Shown: positions 24,734-39,114 of the stretch, piece after piece
How the letters are laid out: every line of letters starts with the position of its first letter
How positions within the stretch are numbered: position 1 is the stretch's first letter
Source of the DNA: Phorcus lineatus
Taxonomy: Eukaryota > Mollusca > Gastropoda > Trochida > Trochidae
Assembly (NCBI GenBank): GCA_921293015.1
Contig: OV121091.1
Span: 36,812,839-36,876,838, forward strand
Length of the DNA stretch: 64,000 bases
Direction of reading: 5' to 3'
Notes under the pieces: generated by a model
What the model was told of the DNA's origin: nothing
The model's database searches: none
Seen by the model: the letters and a program-made list of their open reading frames with translations, nothing else
Program-made: the position numbers and the translations under genes

Positions 24734-27700
24734 AAATTATTGAATCTTTGAAATAGATTTGCAACAGCTTAAGAGAAAAATCGAATCTCTTATATATACC
24801 ATATTAGATAAAGTTCAATTTGATTGCCAGTTAACGGTGTCCAAATCAAGAAAAGGCTGATGGAAAACGGAAAAGTCTTAAAGTTACATATTATAGGTCA
24901 AGATAGAGTACATCAAAACATAACATGTACTTTGAGAAGCAGGAATAACCCGGTCAGAACTACGCGTGTTATGTTTTGGTAAACTTAAAACAGCTGATGC
25001 CACGATGTCTGAGACGAGGAAGAAAAGCACGAAGTTCACCCAAAACCTATTTGTCTTAGTTGAAGAAAACGAAACACACCATTAACAATGAATTTCTTAA
25101 GCAAATGGATGTTTTGTATATTTTCCCCCTTGAATAAATGACAGTTTCGCATTCAGTTCGATTCGGGAACTAGGTACTAATTAATTGCAGTACAATGCAA
25201 TGCACAATTCGTGCAGTATGATTTGTTCAATAGATTTCATTGGCTGCAGAGTGAAAACAGATATTTCGGGGATTCTTACTTCGTTGCAGAGTAGAACTGC
25301 AGAGTTGCATCTGTAGATGTCTGACACTTTAGTGTGGCTGAAACAAAACATCGTATTTACACTTCATGTTGGATCTTTCATCAATTGTACATTTTCAGGT
25401 TTGTAAAATAATAAAAACAAGGCATGCATCAACATACATCAAGTCTCGAAATAAAACTAATTCAACATAGACATGTTTACCAGATGTTTTCCAGAATCAG
25501 TTTGTAGATCTATTGATGGTGATCATAATAAGTTGTAAGATATTTATCTAGCACAAATTGTGTTGTTGAGTAAACACGTAAATTATATAAACATGTTTTG
25601 GATCTAGCTTACCTGACATTTTAGTACAACCTTGTGTTCAGTAACGATACTCATAACAGGTATCCTATTCACGAGAAGTTAGGAACACCTCGCAAGATTT
25701 CGTGTTAGAACGCATGGCAACTTTACCCTTTTGATTATCCACAACTTCGAATATTTCGATTATCCACAACTTCGAACAAATATCCGCTAAATTTGTTGAA
25801 CATAAAAACTGGATCTCGTTGAATACCTGAGAGTATGTAGTAGTGAGAAGCATGACGCATTTCATGTGATGTTTATCATAACACTGAAATAGTGTCAAAT
25901 TATGTCTAAAGAGGACATTGCAATGACGTCTGTGCTGACAATATATATATGATAAATGAGTCTTCATTACGCATCACGCTCTTTTTAAGCACAGTAGTAT
26001 AATTATTTTCATTTCTATTCTTGATATGACGTTTTCTCATATTTCAGAAATGTTAAGTGATGACACACGTGTAATTATTCACTGCAGAAGGCTGAACACT
26101 TTGTTCAGTTCTATTACGTTTAATTTTTAAAGAAATCGATTTTAGAAATATAAGGAAATGATGAAATTACATAAGGTTATCACAAATACATTTACTGCCT
26201 ATTTAGACACACTTTATGAAATGAATTTACATCCTTTGTACCTCAGTATACCACGGATCACTTACACTGACAATATAATTTAGGATTTTAAGTATTTTTA
26301 TTTATTTTATTTATACGCAAATATGTATCTATTTGAAAGTGTACTCTGACAATTCATTGTAACAGTAGAAAAATAACAGAATGAACAAGAAAGGGTTCCA
26401 TTTTATTACTTGATTACACTTATTTCGATGCACTAAATATTTAGTAGAATGAGTAGAAGCGCATCTGGCTTGTTGCCAATTACACCTGCCATATTCCTTC
26501 TCTAACAATCGGGGATTGTCAAACTTTAATTTTCCAATGGTGGCCCCTCGTTAATAATTGATGCACAGGAGGAGTTAGTGTAGACGCCTACCTTTAATCT
26601 ACAGTGAAAGCTAAAAACGCTGTTTTGAATTATAACTTTTGAGAGAAATATTTCGTGTTCTTTCAACTAAACGTATAAGAGGGCATATATAAAAAGGGAA
26701 AATCGAACCTTGGGTTGTGTAGCGTTTTGCTGGGATTTATCTATTTCGTGAGGAGTCGCGATCGGTACTTTTTTCAATTATACTTTGAATAACTTCGCGC
26801 GTATCTTAATAAGTATTGTTACTCTTGGTAGAAAGGGCATATCATGTATATCGTTACAGCAGAAAAGCTTTAACATGTTCATGAACAGACCCTTCAGTAA
26901 TTAGGGAAAAACCTTCTTCATAATTACTTCATAATAATCGTGGTATTGAGCTACAAATATATACATATTTATTGCTACCAAGCTACTGATGTTAGGGTTT
27001 TCGAATAACACAAATTTTGAAAGCATACATTTTGTTGACAGTTTGGTACGCTGTTGGTACATGTTCCAATAAAGGTCAGTGTTATATTTCTAATTGGCGG
27101 TCTCTCCATTCAACCTGTATATATTTCTGCAGTGGCACTCGGGTTTCGGCAAGAGTTTCACGAGTACATACACCAAGCAGTTCTTGCTTGCTAATCAGTT
27201 AACACTCTATAAACACACTGCTACAGGGAACATTAGCACACAATGTAAGCAAGTCAACAAACTCCTCCAAGTATATTGCTTTTTCCTGCAACCACATGTC
27301 TGTATAGTTGAAGGAAGGTGCCATGTTTTCTTATCTCCGACTGGAACTCTCCCCACCTCGTATCAATCAGCTGCTTCTCCCACACGTGTTCAACCGATTC
27401 CCTTCCCCCTTCACCTGAATCCTCCTCCCCTACATCGATATACGAAAACAAACATTAAAATAGAATCTTTTAGTGGTTTATATATGTTTATGTTTAGGTA
27501 GGATGTTTGATGAAAGTCTTAAAGGAATGACTTCTTGGCACATAAACAGTTCTATTTGAACTCTTTTGTCTGTTTCACGAATGTTTTGTCCCCATACTAA
27601 TGTAAAATTAAGAAATAGAGTTTCCTCAAGTTAACCACCTTATGTTATGAAATAAAGTAGAGTTTTACCCTAAACTATTAAAGTTAGAACACTAGGTTGT

Positions 27701-30084
27701 AGATCGACTGATTCAGCGCCTACTCCACATTTTACCAATTGCATGTTCGCTAACAGAACATTCTCTATTAACTAAACATGTTCCATTGCCATGTGTTCGA
27801 TTGAAATAAAATTTCATTCACCAACTTATTAACTGTTAACTGTCAGGTATTCGTCTTGTTCATATATGTTCAATGTGATTAAATGTAATCAGCCATTATC
27901 AAACATTTTTCTTTTTTAGATACAAAACGTACGGTACAGAATTCGCACCACTACTTCGGGCCCATTTGACATGCGTGGGTGGAATGTTTGAATTTTAGAT
28001 TTTTATTCTAGAACACATAAAAGAGTCAAAACCATGAAACTGTATCTTTAGCTCCTACTTTCCATGTGTATATTTACATTTGGTTAATCTCGTAGTAAGC
28101 GTGTGTGTATTTCTGTTTTACTGACATAAGACAATGAACAACAGTAAGGCTTTAAATAAACTGTTTATGTAATCTCTTCTTTAATGTACGCTGTTCCCTG
28201 TGCTTTGGAAAATGTCGAACCGTTTCGACTTGGAAGTGTGTTTAAACTGGTCTCTCAATTGAAAGAGATATCTAAACTTTGCCTCGGAATCACCGGAAAC
28301 TCTTTTGGTATTATTGCCTCTTGCATGAGTTAAGCGTTCTAAACTGAACTGTCTGTTTTAGCAGTATGTCAAGGGTAGTGGAAACGCAGAATATCTTATG
28401 GCATTCTTACATGTATCATCTCTAACAATTTGAAACGCCGGAATTATAGAATATCTTATACCCAACATTTCCCTCTTAATAGATGCACAGTGAGTGATAG
28501 TTGTCATCTTGGATCATTTTCTTTCCGCACACTCGCAACTCGATTCATAACTATTTAACAAAGACATTGCGATAACCTGTTTTTAAAATCTAAATTCAAT
28601 ATTCCTGCGATCTGTGACATGTGACGTCAAAGCTACTAGAGACAGAATTGGTTTTTAAACGTAATTTTTTATGTTTTAATTATAGATCATATCTTATTCA
28701 TAACTACATAAGATTCCACATCTTTATAAGACAGCACAAATTTCAAATTCTCTTAAGATCTTTTATGACCAATGAAGCAATCGTTTTATCAATCATATAT
28801 GTTCAAATTGAAGTATATGCCATTTCAAGCTATGAATGATTTTAACATAAATCATAAGAAACCCGTGGATGTTATATATTACTCAACGTCCATGGACAGT
28901 ATAAGTGACAATGTATATGAGGGACAACTTATTTTTCTAGGGTGCGACGTCCCGATGCACTGTCTTGTGGCTTTTTACCAATTAGGAATTGTTCGTCCAC
29001 TTATGTGTCACATGATATCATTATTCGACTTTATTTACTAACATGCAACTCCAAGATTTTACAAAGACAGCAGTGCGTAATAGCGCATATCTTTCCACAT
29101 CTTACCAAACATGAAAATGTTTTCCTATTGTAGTTAAACATCGGGAAAAGTGTTTGTTGCTCAAAGTATTGATATCAGTTCGAGTAATGTTTTTATGGTT
29201 ATGTGTGATTCCATAATTTTAAACCACAGAGAATGTAAAGGTTTCATTTACTTTAAACATAAAAAATCATTCACACATGTGTGAGACCAAGATTGTTAAA
29301 GATACTATAGCAAAGAAGTATTGATGAATCGCCAGCACCTCTTTAGCCAGATGATGTTGATAATTCTCCCAGTGACAGCAACACGCATCAACTTTGCCAA
29401 TAGGGCACAGAACCGTTAGCGATGAAATAATTCTTCGTTAGTTCTTCGCAAACGTGTGTCCTTATCAAACCACTTTTTAGAGTAATCATTATTGTGATTT
29501 GAATTTGAAAGTGGATATGTTTTACAAGCGTGCCATTTCACGGTGACATCATTTCTAAAAATATCGCTTTGTCACAATGATTTTTAAACATGCGAGTTTC
29601 TCTTGAAATGCTCATTCCATTCATGTCCCATGGTTCCTATTTACCCACAGCATACCTCTATCTCCTAAAGTGTAATAGAGAGCCGTGTCCAAGACGTCAC
29701 CAGCTCTGGAACCGGGAGTTTTTGTCTTCTTAGTGACGCATATCCAGGTTGTGGACAATTAATTTATAGATAACTTCTTTTGGCCAACACCCTCAGACAT
29801 AACGATTGGTTTGATAGTTGTAACAACGATTAATTACTAAAACAAACATAATTTATATAAGTTTTTAAAAACCTTATGCATGAAGTTTTGCTGCATATAC
29901 TTACTCATCAGGGGAATGGAAAGGACCCCTAACGAAAGTGTAAGCATATACTCCGATACGTTATCATGTATTTCACAATGTTACCGAATTCTGTTTGCTT
30001 TCGTGTGTACATTTCAAAGAGGTTGACAGGATTGCCACGATAATTACTCATTCAAAACACTATTGTAACAGTTGCTTTTTCATT
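24734..30084. other. No gene recognised
   Basis: AT-rich. ORFs of up to 135 codons (27094-27501) lack family features. A CT-rich patch near 27330-27430 is slightly GC-richer but unexplained. Confidence 0.45.
25731..25776. repeat. Short tandem duplication
   Basis: GATTATCCACAACTTCGAA occurs twice, about 24 bases apart. Confidence 0.85.
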
Positions 30085-30465
30085 CACTTGTGCGATATCA
30101 ATTAGTGCAATTCGATTTATAAGTGTCCACTCCCATATGGAAGTTTTCATCCCAGGTTGAACCAAATGTAAAGTTATGAAAACTAACAGACTCTTCAGTA
30201 AGTACCAAGTTTATTTATTTAGAAACAATAACAAGTAACGATTTTAAAACGGTCAAACTGCATAGTGGAAAATATCACTTGTGAGATATCAGTTAGTGCT
30301 ATTCGATTTATAAGTGTCCACTCCATAAGAAAGTTTTCATCCCAGGTTGAACCAAATTTAAAGTTATGAAAACTAAAAAACTCTTCAGTAAGTACCAAGT
30401 TTATTTATTTAGAAACAATAACAAGTAACGATTTTAAAACGGTCAAACTGCATAGTGGAAAATAT
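30085..30465. repeat. 191-bp tandem duplication
   Basis: 30085-30275 and 30276-30465 are about 94% identical by eye, including TTCGATTTATAAGTGTCCAC and AACGATTTTAAAACGGTC. No ORF is conserved between copies. Confidence 0.92.
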
Positions 30466-30525
30466 TTTAAATTAACATCAATGTTTTCTTAGTGGGGATT
30501 GATGTCGGCAGTTACCGATCTACAC

Positions 30526-30740
30526 CAATTACTGAAGAAACAAGACAATTACTGAAGACACAAGACAATTACTGAAGACACAAGACAATAACTGAAGACA
30601 CAAGGCAATTACTGAAGACACAAGACAATTACTGAAGACACAAGACAATTACTGAAGACACAAGATAATTACTGAAGACACAAGATAATTACTGAAGACA
30701 CAAGATAATTACTGAAGACACAAGATAATTACTGAAGACG
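30526..30740. repeat. 20-bp minisatellite, about 11 copies
   Basis: Eleven copies of CAATTACTGAAGACACAAGA in perfect 20-base register. The last four share a C-to-T variant (GATAATT), pointing to recent local expansion of that variant. Confidence 0.97.
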
Positions 30741-33700
30741 TAGATGAACTTCTCCTCATGCACTGAAAAAACTGTGTCGTTGGTTCCATTCCGTTTTGGT
30801 AATACATGTATCAAAAGGGCTTTAAATATTCATGCAAAGCCCTGAAGTGCTTATAAGGGTTTTAATGCGACTGTAGAAATCAGGTTAAAATAAGTGTTGC
30901 AATACTTTCCTCCATGTATATGATTCTAAATGCTCTCATTTTTATGGATGATGTACTTCACCCATGTACCCAATTTTTGGTAACATTCATTCAAAAACTT
31001 TTACACAAATATATTTTAAGTTAGAAAATATCCCCAAACACAATTCAACCAATACACACAACCAAAGAAATAATATTTGTATATGAACGTTACCATAATT
31101 ATTATTGATAATATTAAATAGAATTCAAAACATTTCTGTACAACATACTCCTTTCAGAGCTATTGTGACAAGCAACATAGAATCATTCTTGACATCTACG
31201 ACACACAACTGTAACTCCGAGTGTGAAATATTCCTTGAAGAAGTGTGTTTGGTTCTTGAGTCTGGTTTTTACGTTTCATCTTCTAAGGTTTGTGTAGATA
31301 TTTACTGCTTTCATAACAACTCATTAGGGAAGTAGTGCCGCAGCATTACCTGCCATTGACGTTACGCAGTGCACACACGGAAGTTTCACCAAGAGTTTCA
31401 GGTTTATCCTAGCGCTGAGATGAGAGTACTCGCTAAATGTGGTCTTGTGGCTTAAAATGTTATGGGAAACTCAATTTGAAACTATCAATAAATACCACTT
31501 AGTTTATGGATCTACACAAAAGGTAAAGTTTCCTTTATGATCAAAACACAGACAGCTATGTTGATTGTGTAAACTGTGCAGACATCGAATGAAACTAAAA
31601 TAGTAATATTATAATTAAGTAATGTATCTTTAAATTAAATGAATGATGTCGGTGTAAGTTCTCAACCATTACAACAGTAAATTATTAACACACTTTTCGT
31701 CTCATTTCAGGATGGGCGTTTAAAAGAATATTTCAGTCAAGTAACTTGAAATAAGAGATGTTATAGTCGTAAGTCATTGTATATAGTAAGTGCTTTCCAT
31801 AATTTTATTCCTGAAATCCGTTTAAAGGTTAAATTTGGTAAAACCGAAGTTGATATTATGGCAAAAAAACAATGCATAACTTATTAGAATCCCCGACAAA
31901 GAAAAGATTATTACAGTAAATTCATCAATAATTAGGAAGTCTTGTTTATAATATGATGTGATTAGCCGCCTGTTTCACAATTGGCCACAAAGTCTGTGCA
32001 TCAGGAATGTTCACACTTTATCAAGAGAAACATGAGGTTGTCTGTAATACACCTGCAATGTTTCGACAGATTACCCCGCCCTTACCAGGTTCTCTGATTA
32101 AAAATTAATAGTCATAAACGCTTTAAACATTAAACAAAGACTTCCACTTATTTTAGATTTTTAGATAATCTCAACCTCTTTGGAACCTATAGGAATTCTA
32201 CCGATCAAACCACAACCAACTGTTGAATCACTGCTCCCTTGGGTAGTCTGGACGTCTTGGAATGTAGTCATGGAAGAGTTTACATCATATGGTAGACCCG
32301 CTCAGTCTTGTGTTCAGGTGAGGATTGAGATGCAGCCCACAGCCCTCCATAGCTGTCTATAGATATATTTACATAGTAAACATTGACTGTTGCGCCTTTC
32401 TGTACTCAAATCCCCTGGTAACAGAGGCGACTGTTGAAATCTACGGAGGCGTGGCATGTCAATATCAACTGTACTTTATACTGAGCACTTTGAATGGCAA
32501 ATACCCCATACACATACCTTACATTTTAATTGAACTGATGTAGCAGCTGGCTTAGAATTTTGACGTAATGCGTAATGCCTTTGTTGCATAATATTACAGC
32601 AATCAAAACTTAAAATTTATATACATATCATCTTGAATGCCTGATTCTATGATTTAATTTGCCTTTTTTTTTGGTAAGAATATTACTGTTGAAGCTTAAC
32701 CGATATAGAGCCGGGTTTGTTTTTTTGTACAAAAGTTTTATGTCAACATAACTATGTCAACGTATTTCATAATCACGCTTAAAAGATAGAAACGTTTATT
32801 CCTTCGAGTGGCGCGAGACACTGACTGCGTATACCGTGTTATCGTTCACAAGGCTACGAGACTGCATGGCAGTCAGTCGTAGGATCGACCGTGAAGCCCA
32901 AAGAAGAAAATATTACGTGAAATAAGGCAACGCATTCAATTAGTTTTATTAAAATCGATTGAAGAATAAAAGTCTGAAAATGATAAAATCTACCGGTATA
33001 CGAACGCGGTCCATTTCAGAGTTTCCTCTGCAAAACGGTCTGATTACAGCCCGTATAGTCGCACGTTTTGAAAACAGTTTCAGTAAATAAAGTAGCTTAT
33101 CGCAAGGCTTTATCTATCAAAAGATAATGACAAGTAACTTATGTGAGTCTTTATTTCCGAAATCTTTCATTTAGAATTCCATGACGTGATTGGTACGCTA
33201 TTGACTACGCGTTGTCTCTCATGAACTGTACTGTGCAGTAGACGGCATGTGGGACACTTTTCAACTTCAAGACTTATCTTGTCAGCTACAGTTTCCTTAA
33301 CAAACACAAGTATAAGTATATAAAGGATGAAACTATAATAATAGATCGATTACATACCAGTAAAATTTGACATGTTTACTAATTTGCGTTTTTATGCTTT
33401 AAGTGAAGAATTATCGTTGTCTAAAAAGCTAATTCAACAAAATCATCTTAAACCTGGGACAAACACTTTGCGTCAGTCATTTGAGCTACTTCATATAAAT
33501 ATTCATTTACTTTTTAAAACGCTAGCTGGCTTATTTTTTAACAGAACTGAACGACCTGTCTGTTTACAGATCTGCTAGAGTTGCATCTCCCACATGTAGT
33601 GAAGTGTTATCATAAGTTCTTTACATTGACAGCATTGTTATGATTAAGATGCATCAGCTAAACATCTTGCGCAGGTTTCTCTCATGAATATCATTTCAGA

Positions 33701-36700
33701 AGGTGAAACAATTAGCATTGTGAGAATACATTTTGACACGGTGCTGGCCAGATCCCCGGTAGTGGCGTTGTTGAGTTGAACATGTCTGCAAAATGTGCTT
33801 CTGGCAGCATCATGAGACGTGCATCACGCCTTTATTGGTTGGCTATGTAAGACTTGACACCGAACATTGTATATCTGGAATATGGATGTCTGGCACATGA
33901 CTGGTGCTGAATAGAGAATACCAGCTGCAGACGGAGTTTAGGAGACAGGGCATTTATCATTTCTTTGCAAGCAGTGTATCTGTATAACTGACCAATTTTG
34001 AAGGAAGAAACGTGTTGTGTTGTCCGTTACATGATAATGATGTAAAGGTATTGAGAATCTCTCAGGGCGACTATTGATACCTTTTCCTCTCTGTTATTGA
34101 TTCCCCTATACCTGGTGTTCGGTGACTCCCTGCGGTTAATCTTGGCGTGTGGCTCCGTCAAGTAATAAAGTTTTCTTCTGGATGGGGGAAGTGAGAAAAC
34201 CGTTTAAATCATGTGTTAGCTTTGTCGATTATCGATGATGCATAGGAAGTCATTTCTATATACCCACGTTTTGCTGATGTATGAAAATTAATCCGTCTTG
34301 CGAAATAAATTTTTCTTTAATGTAGATGAAAATTACTTGTCTTTACCTTTATTGGTTTATCCAATACTCAATGATGTAATCGTCACTGTGACAGTGCCTT
34401 TAATGGAAGAAGACATACAAATAAAGAAATTGATAACTTCAATAGCAAGAACGAATATACCTTTAAGATGTAGAATCAAGAACAGTACTGTTCCTATACT
34501 TATTCCGTTAGTAAGATTACGTCTACTGTCATTTAGGTATTGTTATAATCATTCCATGCATCTATAAGTCGGTATTATATAATAATAGGCCCATTTTTAT
34601 AGCGCTTGAATCCACATACAATTTTTATATAGGAAACATCATTACTCAGTATGATTTACGTCAACTGAAAGCCAAATCGCTTTTACACACTACACACTAT
34701 TCACTTCATGTTCAGACACATGTGTATAATAAGTAAGTCGTATTTAGTTATTTCAATTTAGATATTTTCTTCGGTTCCCCACACAATGCACATGCTACTA
34801 CAGATCAAAGGTTAGCTTTATTGGTACGACTTAAATTGGCCCTCTAAAGGTTGGGATATAATGTATATATATATGAGTGATACACGAGTGAATTACTACC
34901 TTGAAGTGTGGGCTAAAGAACTATAGGTCCCATGTCTTTATTCGCTATTATCATGCTATATACCTCATGACTGTATCATATGGTTACGTTTTTCACCTGG
35001 AGGTGTGACATGCTAGTCCCTGGAATGTCACTTGTATATGCAACCATTAGCCTTATTTGAGATTTTTTTCCTTTCTGGTCTTAAATCAGAAGACAATTTA
35101 TGAAAACAAACGCAACAACAATCATAATCAAAACTGACGTTAAGTTTTGGAAGGGGGAGATGACAGCAAAATGCAATAAGAACATCCAGCGATTGAAACG
35201 AACCTGATGAAGTCAGGTTAATGTGACTGAAATTTTTAACTTAACTTAAAAATTATTTACTCATCTATGCTCAAACGAACGTTGTTGTTTGAATTTTAAT
35301 TATAGAAAACTAAATTCAATCCAGAGTTGATATTTTGTAAATAAATGCTAAGCTTAACATGTTTGATATAGTTCAATTTAGATAAGTTACCAGGTGGCTT
35401 TACTAGTTAATGACGACAATGTGTGATGTCGGATACACTTATAAGAAAGGCTTCTTGAGATGTATTTCAATGAAATGAGACCCAAAAAGTACTGACAGCT
35501 TAGTCTCGGATAGGTCATATGTATGGAAAAGGAATTGTGCTAGGAAAATGACGACTTCAGTAACACTTTGTACTGAACTTTTGAATCGTTTTTATTTGAC
35601 TACCATCAGTGAAAGGCATGGAGTGAAAAGGACATAGAATCATGGATATGTTGAATGTATGACATTGGCTATTAGGGGAGATTTGTGTGTGCAAGATAAC
35701 ATTTCTTGTAGTGTTACATCAGGATGAGTTTGGAGTGCATGTATCAAACCGTCATAGATATGGGATTAGTAGCAGATTAAGATGTCTTATTACAGACTGT
35801 TAATGCGATGCAAGTCTAATTTCTCTTCACGTAAATTGTTTACACCGTGTTTTGTTAATTAAATTTGATTCACTTAATGAATGATAGTTTATCGGCGCAT
35901 AAGTGATTCAACACCAATAGCTGATCTATATATAGTTTGTCAGAAACATTAAAAGTTAAAAGGTACAATTTAACATATCGAATCGTATCAGGCCTGAAAT
36001 AGGAATTTTGTAAATGCATATAGGTTCTTTCGACTCGAATCCATTTTGTCTAATCCTGCTTGCTAAATCTATCTTCGATACATGAGGCTCTGGTGTTGTA
36101 ATCCATAAACGAATCACAGATTCAGGTGGTATACTAGATGGCGGGTCAGGGCTCTTAGTTGTCCACCATTTCTGACCCCCCGCCCTCAATTATGTTTCTC
36201 CTCTCTGGGGTGGCGAACTGCTCCATGTGTTGCCTCTGGGAGTAGTTTAACCGGCGGTAACATCACTGTATATTATAACCTGATCAGCAGAGCGCTCGTT
36301 ATTACTAATAAGTACGTTAAAGCGTCAGACTGTCATCATAAATGTACAACAGGGCCACTAATTCCTCTGTTGCTCTTTAGTATTTCGTCAATAAATCATA
36401 ACATGAATTTACTGATGGTTGTACGAGGCAGTTTTCTTGCGAAATGTCCAAATCGTATGTAAATTTATTTGTAGTATCAGATAACGTCCGTCAACATACT
36501 CTATGTTTAAAAGCACATGACATTCCTCTTGTAACATTATCGCCCAAAATTTTAGATAAAACAATTCTTAATGTAAAGTTCTGATGTTTTCGTCACAATA
36601 TGGTTTGAGGTTACCAATGAGTTTGAGCATCTTCGCTGATAGTTTTATCGAGATACAACTCTAAGACAATATCAAGAATTATTTGGCGACGTCGTATTAG

Positions 36701-39114
36701 ATTTCAAATGAAATGGTTAGAAGACAGTGCCGGATCCATGTTAGTTTGATCCGGATGGAACCGGCTTCAGAACAGGCCATCCTCTTGTACCAATGGCTGC
36801 ACCAGCACGCTCGTGCATTATCATGAAAAACTTTGCTGGAACCATCTTCTAAAAATAGATCTTATGTCAGGTTCTAAATGTGAAAATGTTGTCACTGCAA
36901 TGAAGCCCTTTTGCACGATCGATATAAGAGCGAACTCGCACGTGCGCTGGAAGACGCTGGGTTGTGCATCTTGTCGTGTGAGAGAGCCGGCTCAAGGCAC
37001 GTAATTGCATTCATTATTTAGGAAAGCTATGAAAATACCCTGCTCTAGGTGGATTACGCCACACCGACTTAAGCAGCACTTGCACGTTATCAGATGATAC
37101 CCATGCATCATGTATGACAGAGGGAAAAAAACAAGAATTAAATCATAATTAATTGAGTAAGAAATAAATGTCATATAGTAATGTTTGCATATGATTTTAA
37201 ATGGACCCGTTTCAATAATGCAATAGAAGAAATGATATATAATCCTTTCAGTCCGTTATTTTAAATCATATCTTTCAGGAAAAAAGCTTCACAGAATTGC
37301 AGACGCTGATCGATGCCAGGCATAAATCGATGAACGCACGTGCTGTGTGCGCTCAGATGCACGGGTCTGCACGGGGGACGTTTGCTGCATTCATCACGTG
37401 ACCGCCCCGATAAAAAGAGCATGTATATAGAATCAAGGCAATAACAGCTCCTCTTATTGTTATCATGAATGTCTTGGTTTAAAGTCAAATTATCCGTTCT
37501 TTCGTGTTTAGTTCACTATGTTTTGACCATATCTTCAAAAGGCCGTATTGTTTCGTTAATGAAACTTGTGAAAGGTAACATCTTATATTTGATAACTTTC
37601 ACAATGGATTTCATGTTTTTATCGTTACCATTGTGAACAATATCGATAAGTGACTATTTTCTCAGTGTTAATGTTCATTTTTTAAACATCCTAGTTTATT
37701 AAAAAGATTCGTGGGTTTTCATTTTAAGATGTTTTTATTTTTCTATTGCTTAACCCGTGTTAATCTCTGAAAATGTTTTCATTCATGTTGAAATTTCTTG
37801 AAAGATGTTCATTGATGCCTTGAGCGTTGCTGTGTTGCTCACAGTAAAAAAATAACAAAAAATTAGCATAGTTGACAAAACAATTGAATTGAACAAAATT
37901 GAAATGAAAGATTCGTAGATATCATGATTATCAATGACAGCTGCATACCAAAAGTTTGTTCACACACCTGCATATCCTGGTGCAAATATCATGTAATTTG
38001 GCATATCTTTGAGGCATCGTAGCATTGCGAAAAAGAAACGAATAATTTTCAATTTTCAGTACAGAAGAGAAAATCCATTGCAACCTTAACCCAATCGTAT
38101 GCCATCGTATACAGTTAACCTTAATAGTTTTTGGCAGGTTACTGAAGTGACTAGGTGTCAAAATTTCGAAAACAGTCATTTTTATTTTTCTCCATCAAAT
38201 CTTCTATAAGTGATCAACATATTTAATAACAAGTCTTGTTTGTAATATGGTTTTGGTAATATGAGTTATTTCTCAGAGAATCGAAATTTTAATCGAAATT
38301 TAAGGAAATGGGAAATTCGAAAATGTCACCCCTTCTGTCTATTTGATCATGTCGAAATTCAATTTTCAGCACGAGCGACTAGACAATCTCACAATATGTC
38401 AAAAGATATTTTACACATTGACAATGAAAGATGCATTGTTGGTTCTGCTAAAGTTATATTATTGATGTTGAAACCAAACCTTAAAAAACCATGATATTTG
38501 CACTAAGTTACAGTAGTAACTAAACAAACTTTTGATACGCAGCTGTACTTAATGAGTCGAAAAAGGCTTCGTCCTAAAAAATGATCATATTATGCGCAGT
38601 CACGTACGATCTGAAATAAACATGTATAAATTGATAAACAGTACAATGTATACATGAACTGTAAGGTTGTTTGTGATAATTTCAGTCAACCAATGGATAA
38701 ATAGTATGAATAGTAGTGTTATGATTCAATAACTGTCTTCGTAACGCGAAGTAACGCGAGTCTGTAAGTATGATCAAATACCCGACAACATATAAGACAT
38801 ATATTTACATAATTCTTTGCAACACATTTTATTCTTTCAAGAAGAGTGTGCAAGAAGAGTTAGTATATGTTCATAGACAGATTCTGTAGAATATTGATAT
38901 CTGGATTTGATACTAATTGCAAAATAGTATAGTAAATGGATAGTTATATCAAATAATATGCTTGTTAATATTATGATTCAAAAGCAACATTTCACACAAA
39001 ACAATGCAAATTGTACTGTTTCGGCAGACGCGGACATGTCAGAATCATTCAAACGTACAATTCATCGGAATAAAATAATGTCCTTCAAGTTCGAACAGTG
39101 ACGTTCTATCAATA
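30741..39114. other. No gene recognised apart from one exon candidate
   Basis: Contains the exon candidate at 32165-32317. GC-richer patches at 35960-36250, 36720-37000 and 37280-37400 have open frames I could not identify; they could be old transposon or exon fragments. The rest is AT-rich and featureless. Confidence 0.4.
32165..32317 (+). CDS. Candidate internal exon, unrecognised protein
   Basis: A T-rich acceptor (CTTATTTTAGATTTTTAG) is followed by 51 stop-free codons and then GTTCAG|GTGAGG, a strong donor. The 153-base exon is phase 0 at both ends. Translation includes PIKPQPTVESLLPWVVWTSW and a Cys near the end. An in-frame stop sits exactly in the acceptor, which supports an intron boundary there. 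The protein family is unknown. Confidence 0.28.

Noticed and set aside
30526..30740. CRISPR-like direct repeats
   Set aside because: The 20-base units are contiguous with no spacers, in a eukaryotic context; it is a minisatellite.
34298..34567. 89-codon plus-strand ORF
   Set aside because: No family signature and no splice or promoter context; any resemblance to known proteins was too faint to state.
35956..36189. 77-codon minus-strand ORF in a GC-richer patch
   Set aside because: No usable donor and unrecognised translation; two frames are similarly open.
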